Of a DNA stretch of 11,519 nt, positions 1 to 8,000 are shown in pieces; the first letter of the stretch is position 1, and each line of letters opens with the position of its first letter. The DNA is from Terriglobales bacterium (lineage in GTDB: Bacteria > Acidobacteriota > Terriglobia > Terriglobales > Gp1-AA117). Under the pieces are notes generated by a model, which did no database searches, was not told where the DNA came from, and worked only from the letters and a program-made list of their open reading frames with translations. The translations under genes were made by a program, and so were the position numbers. The DNA lies in the NCBI GenBank assembly GCA_030150795.1, contig JASLFF010000192.1:1-11519 (forward strand), written 5' to 3'.

Positions 1-268
1 GGCTCATTCCCGTCCCGGTATCGCTGACGGTCAAAGTCCGCGCTGCAGGATCCGGCTTGAGCCGAATCTCATAAGCATGCTCCTCCTCCACCAGTTTTGG
101 GTTGGTCAACGTTTCAAATCGCAACCTGTCCAGGGCGTCTGACGCGTTGGAAATCAGCTCTCTCAGAAAGATTTCTTTCTGTGTATAGAGAGAGTGAATC
201 ATCAGGTTGAGAAGCTGAGTAGTTTCAGCCTGGAATTGGAATGACTCAATAGCGGGGGCAGTTGACAT
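1..268 (-). CDS. htpG: Molecular chaperone HtpG (Hsp90), N-terminal part, cut by window edge
   Basis: HtpG is the bacterial cytosolic Hsp90, an ATP-dependent dimeric chaperone that helps client proteins refold. Only the first 89 codons are present; the gene continues past base 1. The translation begins [20 protein letters not shown] and contains the family's N-terminal ATPase block: LIHS-type helix ([20 protein letters not shown]), then [12 protein letters not shown], which carries the Asn that helps hold Mg-ATP, and near the window edge VSDTGTGM, equivalent to the usual DNGIGM motif with the adenine-binding Asp. The DTGTG version keeps the Asp and glycines. The ATG at 268 is supported by GGAG seven bases upstream and by the normal distance of these motifs from the HtpG start. 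It lies downstream of the rRNA methyltransferase gene on the same strand. Identification is firm; integrity of the rest of the gene cannot be judged. Confidence 0.96.
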   Translation of the reverse strand, partial: MSTAPAIESFQFQAETTQLLNLMIHSLYTQKEIFLRELISNASDALDRLRFETLTNPKLVEEEHAYEIRLKPDPAARTLTVSDTGTGMS

Positions 269-275
269 GACCTAG

Positions 276-279
276 CTCC
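276..279 (-). promoter_or_regulatory. Ribosome binding site of htpG
   Basis: On the minus strand GGAG sits seven bases before the htpG ATG (start base 268). This is a good Shine-Dalgarno match and fixes the start codon. Seen directly in the sequence. Confidence 0.8.
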
Positions 280-340
280 ATGGGAATAGATTGTGCAAGC
301 ATGCTGAAACACGCAGTATTTTTAACGACTGCAGGCCAAT

Positions 341-371
341 ATTTTACAGTAAGAGCGCACCGCCCTGGCAA
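341..371 (-). promoter_or_regulatory. Possible htpG promoter in the tsnR-htpG gap
   Basis: Reading the minus strand, TTGCCA (366-371) is followed after 19 bases by TAAAAT (341-346), which would start transcription roughly 70 bases before the htpG ATG. The spacer is longer than the ideal 17, so this is a weak call. I found no CIRCE-type inverted repeat (TTAGCACTC-N9-GAGTGCTAA) in the gap, so HrcA control is not indicated. The rest of 269-422 shows no gene and no clear terminator after the methyltransferase, so read-through from that gene is also possible. Confidence 0.3.
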
Positions 372-422
372 TGGCTTGAAACTATAGACATTGATTGCGC
401 TTTCCCTTTTTGGAACCGTAAC

Positions 423-1235
423 TCAACGTGGGGAAACATCATTCAGGCGACGCCGTCTATACAAGATTATACTCGCTGCAGCTGACACGTTCAGCGATTC
501 CACGTCAGCCGTGGTAGGAATCCGCACACGGAGCCTGGCCGCTTGCATCAGGGGGGCGGAACAGCCATTCCGTTCACTGCCGAAGGCAATGAAGAGACGG
601 TCAGTGCTTGAGGATAGTTCGTCGATTGTGGTGTTTGCATGGGGATCTGTTACTGCAATCGTAAAATTCCCCTGATTGCAGAACTGAAGCAGTTCTTCTG
701 TGGAAGCGACAACAATCGGTATCGAGAAAAGGAAGCCTCGACTGGCACGAATGAGTCTGCGGTCGTAAATATCAACGGGCTCAAGGTTCGTGAGAACGAT
801 ACCTCCCATCCCAAAAGCGACAGCTGTCCTTATTATTGCGCCGACATTTCCTGAAATACTTACGTCCTCAATGATTACGATGTCGCGAGTGCCGTGGGCA
901 AGGTTTTCCATGCTATTGCCTCGGGGCGTTTTGGCAATCGCAAAGACTCGAGACAGCTTGTCATTCTCAAAAATCTTCTTGCAGGTCCTCTTGGCTACCT
1001 CATAGATTTTGGCGCCCGGCGCCAGCTTATCTCGCAGGTCGCTTGAAATTACTTCGTCCCCTGCGTAAAAGATTGACTCGATGACAATTCCAGCCGACAT
1101 GGCGCGAAGTATATTATCTTCGTCATCGATCAGGAAGAGGTTGAGCGCACTGCGCTGCTTGCGATCCAGAAGTTGCCGAATCAAAGATGCGCAGGGATGC
1201 AAAAGAGAATCCACAATGTTTGTAGAATTATTCAC
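423..1235 (-). CDS. tsnR: 23S rRNA (adenosine-2'-O)-methyltransferase, thiostrepton-resistance (Tsr/TsnR) type
   Basis: A 270-aa SpoU/TrmH-class (SPOUT, trefoil-knot) RNA 2'-O-ribose methyltransferase using S-adenosylmethionine. The three SpoU motifs are present: motif 1 SGNVGAIIRTAVAFG (about residues 128-142, with the conserved Asn130 and Arg136), motif 2 IAFGSERNG (216-224, Glu221), and motif 3 IPTTADVESLNVSAAASI (239-256). The length (Tsr is 269 aa), an N-terminal domain like the L30e-like RNA-binding domain of Tsr, and the block RASRGFLFSIPIVV (163-176), which matches RASRGYVFSLPVV remembered from Tsr, point to the thiostrepton-resistance subfamily rather than RlmB or TrmH. Known Tsr enzymes methylate A1067 of 23S rRNA and block thiopeptide binding; that target here is inferred. 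The start is GTG at 1235: an in-frame TAA at 1248-1250 rules out a longer form with a standard start, and AAGG lies 10 bases upstream. It precedes htpG on the same strand. The family is firm, the substrate less so. Confidence 0.86.
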   Translation of the reverse strand: MNNSTNIVDSLLHPCASLIRQLLDRKQRSALNLFLIDDEDNILRAMSAGIVIESIFYAGDEVISSDLRDKLAPGAKIYEVAKRTCKKIFENDKLSRVFAIAKTPRGNSMENLAHGTRDIVIIEDVSISGNVGAIIRTAVAFGMGGIVLTNLEPVDIYDRRLIRASRGFLFSIPIVVASTEELLQFCNQGNFTIAVTDPHANTTIDELSSSTDRLFIAFGSERNGCSAPLMQAARLRVRIPTTADVESLNVSAAASIILYRRRRLNDVSPR

Positions 1236-1289
1236 GTTAATGAAACCTTATGGCACCTACTGGGAATGAACGGCATGGGATTTAGACTT

Positions 1290-1295
1290 ATTATA
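1290..1295 (-). promoter_or_regulatory. -10 box, likely promoter of the rRNA methyltransferase gene
   Basis: The minus strand reads CGCTATAATAAG, a perfect TATAAT hexamer. Transcription would begin near 1282, giving a leader of about 47 bases to the GTG start. No good TTGACA match occurs 16-18 bases upstream (the bases there are C-rich), so either the -35 contact is poor or an activator or other sigma factor is used. The -10 match is seen; the promoter role is inferred. Confidence 0.4.
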
Positions 1296-1649
1296 GCGAG
1301 TGATTGAGTCTGGGGGCTGGCTCGCTCATGCCTCCTTCAAGAGCGGTGAAGAGATGGGCTACAAGAGTTCTCGAACCCGCGCCGAGGATATTTGGGCCGA
1401 TATCTTTCGAAGAAGGGAACCAACTCAATGCGTCGCGAAAGATTGCTTCCTTTTGGAGTTCCAAAAACTGCGCAACCCGCTTGTCTTAGTCAATCATCTT
1501 GGCTCCCGATTCCTCATTTCCAACAAGCTTTCAGTACCATTATCGTCCATAGCGGTCAGAGCAATTCCAAAGCATTTGGTCCTGACGCCTGCGAGGCTGG
1601 TCGAGACAACACATCTGCGCTCATGCAGTGATTGGAAATGAGCGGCCAT
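1291..1649 (-). other. Unexplained minus-strand stretch, possibly a decayed small gene
   Basis: Two open stretches lie end to end in different frames. An ATG at 1649 opens a frame beginning MAAHFQSLHERRCVVSTSLA that reads 51 codons to a TGA at 1494-1496. Reading past that TGA, the same frame stays open to a second TGA at 1425-1427, 75 codons in all. A second frame, 1485 down to the TAA at 1291-1293, is open for 64 codons after a TAA at 1486-1488 and reads like a soluble helical protein (VAQFLELQKEAIFRDALSWF...), but has no good start. Neither frame has a clear Shine-Dalgarno site or a family I can name. It could be a pseudogene interrupted by stops, or chance. The plus-strand frame over the same bases (1300-1641, GTG start, no Shine-Dalgarno) is not more convincing. 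Confidence 0.25.
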
Positions 1650-1937
1650 CGCGGACACTTGGCTTCAGTCAGTGATCTCGTCCGTTGCTTCCTAAGGCAC
1701 CCCTGAACATTTCAGGTGGAACTTCTGGTTGAAAGCAAGAGTCTGTGCAGTCGAGCGCGCTGACCAAAGAGAACAAGGGCCGGCCTGCGGTTTAAAAGAG
1801 ATGTATCCAGGTTTGTGAGGTGGCGGATGGTGGCGAATGCCGCGGTCAAGCCGTGGCCGGAAATCCTGGGACGGCCCGCGGAGCCAAGCAGATGAAATGG
1901 GTGGAACTACTTAATGAAAATCTTACCTATAAACCTA
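1650..1937. other. Intergenic DNA with no supported feature
   Basis: This 288-base stretch between the possible remnant and the promoter of the large gene shows no convincing gene, tRNA-like fold or repeat. A 31-codon plus-strand frame starting at 1892 has GGAG eight bases upstream but runs across the promoter at 1938-1965 and resembles nothing I know, so I do not call it. Confidence 0.5.
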
Positions 1938-1965
1938 TAGACATTTTTAGGAAGTTAACTATAAT
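1938..1965 (+). promoter_or_regulatory. Sigma70-type promoter of the giant lipoprotein gene
   Basis: TAGACA (1938-1943, five of six matches to the -35 consensus), a 16-base spacer, and a perfect TATAAT (1960-1965). Transcription would begin near 1972, leaving a leader of about 47 bases before the ATG at 2019. The surrounding bases are AT-rich compared with the rest of the window. This is the best promoter match here and suggests constitutive housekeeping expression. Confidence 0.65.
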
Positions 1966-2007
1966 TCAGAGACTCACACCCCCATAGCTGTTCACCTTTG
2001 TTTTACC

Positions 2008-2012
2008 AAGGG
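2008..2012 (+). promoter_or_regulatory. Ribosome binding site of the giant lipoprotein gene
   Basis: AAGGG lies six bases before the ATG at 2019, a good Shine-Dalgarno sequence at normal spacing. It supports this start, as does the complete lipoprotein signal peptide that follows directly. Confidence 0.75.
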
Positions 2013-2018
2013 TAATCT

Positions 2019-5000
2019 ATGCGCCGCCAACTATCGATTTGGACTTCAGGAACTCTTTCGCTTATTTGTTTGTCTCTCATTGTGTTCTCTTTCATTGGGT
2101 GCGGTGGGGTAGTTGGTGGAACAGCAAAGCCCACGTCCACGTCTCTGGCTCGAACTGCCGCAACTTCAACTCCAATTCCCAGCCCTTCAGCGACCGCGAC
2201 ACCGGCCTCCATTGCCCTGACGCCGGCGGCCGTGTCGCTGAACGATGACATGGGAAGCAGAGCTTTTGCTCCATTGATCGGAGATGCCGCATTGACCGGC
2301 TTAAGCTTTGTGCCGGTAACACCGTGCCGCATTGCCGATACGCGCAACCCGTCCGGCGCATTTGGTGGGCCTTTTCTCAAGGGCAACGCAGCGGCCAGAG
2401 CATTTGCCATTCCCAGCAGCGCCTGTGGAATACCGAATACCGCGCAGGCGTATTCACTGAACATGACGGTTGTTCCGCACGGTCCGCTGGGATTCTTGAC
2501 GGCCTTCCCTTGCGGGCAGGCACAACCGCTGGCATCCAATCTCAACTCAGTGGATGGCCGGACCAAAGCGGTGGCCAGCATTCTGCCCGCAGGCACTAAC
2601 GGGGCCGCATGTTTCTTTGCTTCCAATGACACGGATCTGGTGCTGGATATCAACGGATATTTCGTACCCGACACCGACGCGACGGCGATGTCTTTTTATC
2701 CCATGACGCCCTGTCGTCTGGTGGATACGCGTCTTGCTGCCGCCGCTTTGGGTGGTCCCTCGTTGATTGCGGGACAGGCCCGGACCTTCCCACTGCTCTC
2801 GAGTTCCTGCAATATTCCGGCTACAGCCCGGGCCTACTCTTTGAACTACACCGCAGTGCCCCAGGGACCTCTGGGCTTTCTGACTACGTGGCCGGCCGGA
2901 CAAACGCAGCCTCTGGTTTCAACGCTGAATGCCGTTACCGGAGCGGTCACCGCCAATGCAGCCATTGTGCCCGCAGGCACAAATGGCGATATCTCAGTAT
3001 TTGTCTCACATCCTTCTGATCTGGTCATCGACGTCAACGGATACTTTGCTCCTCCGGGCACGGGAGGATTGTCACTGCATAACTTGACGCCCTGCCGCGT
3101 GCTTGATACGCGCAATCCAGCCGGCTCGCAGCCCTTCAATGGAGCCAAGGACCTGAACGTAGGGGCCGCTTCCTGCGGCGCGCTTGCGTCAGCGCAATCG
3201 TATGTGGTGAACGCGACGGTAGTGCCGCCAGGTCCGCTTGGTTTTGTCACGTTATGGCCGCAGGGCTCGACTCAACCGCTGGCTTCAACTCTGAACGCCA
3301 TTGACGGTGCGGTGACATCCAACATGGCGATTGTGCCCACGGGGAATGGATCGATCAGTATTTTTGGATCGAACCCCACGCATCTGGTCATGGATATTTC
3401 GGGATATTTCATCTCGAAGCCGACTGGTCCGCCGCCGACAATTGTCCAAATGACTCCTGGCTCAGCCGTAGCAGGCAGTGCAGCATTCACGATGACGGTA
3501 ACCGGTACCAACTTTGTGCCTGGCTCTGCGGTACAGTTCAATGGCAGCACGCGGACAACTACTTTTATATCCAGTACACAATTGCAGGCGCCCATCACCT
3601 CCGCTGACGTGGCTAGTGTAGGCATGGCCCATGTAGCGGTTGTGAATCCGCAGGCAAATGGCGGCATCTCAGCGGTCTCCACGTTTCTGGTGGGCAGCGC
3701 AGGCGGACCCGGATTTGCCGTTGCTGTTGTGAATCAGCAGGCACAGAGATTGTTATACGACCCTAGTCGCCAGGTAATTTATGCCTCGGTGCCCAGTAGC
3801 GCAACCACCAATCCAAACACGATCACCGTACTCGACGTGAATACTCTTGCGATAACCTCATCCCCGTCGGGCTCGAATCCCAATGTTCTCGCGATATCGG
3901 ATGATGGTCAATTTCTCTACGCCGGTCTGAATGGGTTCGTGGAGCGCTTTACCTTGCCAGCGCTCACGCCAGACATCAGCTATCCGTTGGGTTCAGATTT
4001 TCTCGGCCATCCCCATGTTGCTCTTGATGTGCAGGTTGCACCGGGTGCGCCCCACACAACAGCCGTTACGATCGGCAGTGTGAGCTTCAGTCCATCTCTT
4101 GACGGCCCGTTAACGATCTTTGACGATGCCACGCCGCGTCCGGTAGTGCCTGCTAGTAACCAGCTTTGCGATTCGCTGCAGTGGGGCGCGGACGCAACCA
4201 CGTTGTTTTGTTCGTCAACGCAATTCACATCGGACCTATACCTGATGGCCGTGGACGCTAACGGAGTTTCTATCAAGAAGGATGTGCAGTCAGCGAATGT
4301 CAACAGGATTCACAGGGATCCAGGAACGAATGTCCTTTATGGCGACAACGGCAACAGCGTTGATAACTCCGGGCTTCCGGTCGGCAATTTCAATACCTTT
4401 GGCGCTATGGCGCCTGATTCCGGCCTCAACAAGGCCTTCTTTCTGGACTTTTCGAACTCGATCCATTCTTACAATCTCCGCCACTTCACTCCCATAACCA
4501 CCATTAATATTCCAGGTATTAACGGCTTTACCGGCAATCAGCTCATTCGCTGGGGACAAAACGGGCTGGCCTTTACAACAAGTGGCGGCCAGATCATTCT
4601 TGTCGCGGGAAATTTTCTTGATCCTATTGCGGTTCCAGCGCCTACTCCAGTAGTGGTGCCCACACCCGCGCCTACGCCGACTCCAACCGCCCAGACGCCG
4701 ACTATTGCCTCACTCAGCCCAGGCGGCGCGATTGCAGGCGGACCCAGCTTTACGATCACGGTGAATGGCACGAACTTCCTCAGCAATTCCGTGGTGCAAT
4801 TCAATTCCGTGGCGCTTGCCACTACATTCGTCTCCAGCACACAGTTGCAGGCAACTGTACCTGCGGGAGAAATTACCTTTGCCGGAGTTGCTCAAGTAGT
4901 TGTCGCAAATCCTCCGGCTTCCGGCGGCAATTCAGCTTCCAGCTCTTTCCTTATTGGAACAACCCAGATAAGTGGAAACACTGTTGCAGTGTTCAATCAG

Positions 5001-8000
5001 CCGGCCAAAGACATTGTCTTCGATCCTTTGCGTCAGGTCCTTTATTTGACCGTTCCGGCGACAGCTGCGAACGGCAACAGCATCGACGTCTTTGATTTGG
5101 CTACCGGTACAGTCATAGGATCGCAATTTGCGGGAAGCAATCCCGACCTGCTGGCCATTTCTGACGACAACCAATTTTTGTATTCTTCGCTCGACGGAGC
5201 GGCGGGAGTGCAACGCTTCAATTTGTCGGGCATCCTGCCTGACCTTGAATTTTCTGTGGGAGGCGGTTCCTTCCTGGGAGAACAAGTCGCGCTTGACGTG
5301 CAGCCTGCTCCCGGGCAGCCACATACGGTAGCGGTTTCAACTACAAACGGAGGCGGCATTACTCTTTTTGACGATGCAACTCCAAGGCCAACGTCATTTG
5401 CCAATTTCTCGAACAGCCTTGGCTCCCTGCAATGGAGCCCCGATGCGACGCAATTGTTTGCCGGTGGATCCGACCTGGTTGAGTTGTCCGTCAGTCCCTC
5501 TGGAGTTACCCAGAACAAGACGTTTAGCGGGCTGTTTGGGAGCGGCCGCAGAATCCATTTTGACAGCGCTACTGCCGCCATTTATTCCGATGGTGGCCGG
5601 ATTGCCGATCCTGTAACAGGTTCATTAGTCGGAACGTTTACAACACCGGGACAGCAGGGATTCAGCTTACCGCTCCTAGTCCCGGATTCCGCTCTAAACG
5701 CAGCCTTTTCGCTGAATGGCGCTACTCTCAACGTGTTTAATTTGAGGCAGTTTACAGCGGCAGGATCCATCACTGTTCCTTTCTTGGCCGGCACTCCGCA
5801 ACGTCTACTCCGTTGGGGAAAAAATGGCCTCGCGTGGAATACTGATGCAGGTCAGCTTGTGCTGCTTGCAGGCCCGCTGATCAGCCAGCTTCCCAACAAC
5901 CCGCCGACGCCGGTCCCGCTACCAACCCCGGCTCCCACTCCAGCACCCACGGGATCAACGCCGCAGATTGCATTGCTTAGCCCGAGTTTCGCGGTCGCCG
6001 GCGGAGCAGCGTTCACATTAACTGTGAATGGCGTTAACTTTGATCCCGCCGCTGTTGTGCAACTCAACGGCACGTCACGGACCACTACTTTCATTTCAAG
6101 CACGCAGTTGCAGGCTGCAATCTCCGCAAGCGATATAACGTCACCGGGGGTTTCCACAATCACAGTTGCGAATCCGCCAGCGAACGGCGGTACTTCGGCT
6201 GGTTTAACGCTGTTCGTCGGGACGAGTCCGGGAACAAGTACAACGGGAGCGGGCTTCGCCGTAACGGTGTTCAACCAGCCGGCAAATGACATCATCTTCG
6301 ATCCGGTAAGCAACGTTATCCTGTTCTCATCGCCCGGGAGCGATGCGGTCCACGGCAACACCATTTCTGCCCTCGACCTGGCTTCAGAAAACATCATCTC
6401 TTCCCTGTTTGCCGGCAGCGAGCCGAACATACTCGCGCTCTCTTCAGATAATCAGTTCCTCTACTCCGGCATTGACGGAGCCGCAAGCGTACAGCGGGTG
6501 AATCTGCCCGCGATGACCAAAGATCTCGCTTTTTCGCTCGGCATTGGTTTCAATGGCGTAAATACGGCACGGGAACTGCAGGTAGCTCCCGCGCTTCCCC
6601 ATACCGTTGCCATTTCAGAGGGGTCGCAGTTCCAAACCGGATCAACAGAAATCTTCGATGATGCTGCGGCGCGTCCAAACACAACCTTTAACGTAAGTTC
6701 AATCCAGTGGGGAAGCGACGCGACCGCTCTGTTTGCTTTGCAGAGTTTCGGGGGCGGAAATCTCATCACTTATACCGTAGACGCAAACGGTCTTACGCAG
6801 GCGCAAAACTTCACGGGTGTAGTTGGCAATGGGCCGGAAATTCATTTTGATGCCACAACAAAGGCAATGTACTCAGATGACGGTCACATTGCTGACACAA
6901 CTACCGGCCTGCCGTTGGGCAATTTCAATGCTAGCGGATCCATGGTCTCTGACCGAACGCTGAACAAAGCGTTCTTCCTGCGCCAGCCCACTGCTGGTTC
7001 AGTAACTATTGATTCCTACGTCTTGAACCGTCTCACTGCCGCTGGTTCCATCAATATCACGGGAATCAACGGCACTCCGAAACGCCTGATTCGCTGGGGA
7101 CAGAACGGCCTGGCATTCAACACCACTGGCGGACAGCTTGTGCTTGTGGGAGGCAATTTCCTGGATTCGACATCGCCAGCAATTCCGCCGTCGCCAACGT
7201 TACCCACGCCAGCCCCAACTCCTGCACCGAATGCGCCGGTGATTACGGCCCTGAATCCAGCTTCTGCCATCGCAGGGGGAGCGCCGTTTACGCTCACGGT
7301 GACAGGTTCAAGCTTTGATCCGGCTGCTCAAGTGCAGTTCAACGGAAGCGCACGCACGACTACTTTCGTCTCCAGTACGCAGGTGCAGGCGGCGATCACC
7401 AGCGGCGACATAGCCTTGATCGGAGCTAACAGCGTTACTGTCGTCAATCCCGTGGCAAGTGGCGGCGCCTCCGCCGCGTTTACCTTCTTTACGGGGACGG
7501 CGCAGGTGAATGGCGTCTCCATTGCCGTTCTGAACAAGCCTTCCAAAGACATCGCTTATGATCCTGCACGGCAGCTCATCTACGCCACCACAGCCAACAG
7601 TGATCCCAACGGCAACAGCGTCGCCGTACTCGACTTGTCCACGGCCAGCTTCATAGGCTCACAGTTTGCCGGCAGCAACCCGGACCTGCTGGCGCTCTCT
7701 GACGATAGCCAGTTCCTCTATGCCGGAATCGATGGCACCAGTTCAGTCCAGCGGTTTACTTTGGCTTCCTTTGGCTCACCCGATATTCGCTATTCGGTTC
7801 CGCAGACTCCATTCGGGGGCCTTGCAGCTGCCGTCGATCTCCAGGTAGCTCCGGGAGCACCGCATACAACCGCGGTTGTGCCGGGAACTCCGAACAGCGG
7901 TCCTTTTGGCCAGTCGTTCAGCATCTTTGATGACGCCACGCCACGGGCCACTACAGGCCCTGCCGTCAGCTCGCTTGCGTGGGGACCTGATGATAGCTCG

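Noticed and set aside
269..422. CIRCE heat-shock operator upstream of htpG
   Set aside because: No copy of the inverted TTAGCACTC/GAGTGCTAA pair, even allowing several mismatches.
1340..1390. GGGTTCGAGAAC on the minus strand, resembling a tRNA T-loop
   Set aside because: The flanking bases do not pair as a T-stem, and no acceptor stem, anticodon arm or D-arm can be placed around it.
1300..1641. 113-codon plus-strand frame opening with GTG
   Set aside because: No Shine-Dalgarno, no recognisable domain, and it overlaps minus-strand frames that read no worse. It is most likely chance.
1892..1987. 31-codon frame with GGAG upstream, just before the giant gene
   Set aside because: It runs through the -35 and -10 boxes of the better supported promoter and has no recognisable product.
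2003..2674. Long minus-strand frame (223 codons) opposite the start of the lipoprotein gene
   Set aside because: Antisense shadow of a gene with a strong promoter, ribosome binding site and signal peptide; the reading has no domain and mirrors the repeat coding bias. The same applies to the other antisense frames under 2019-9743.
4640..4700. Pro/Thr-rich repeats coding PTPAPTP as possible phase-variable DNA repeats
   Set aside because: Synonymous codons vary along the tract, so there is no simple DNA repeat likely to slip.
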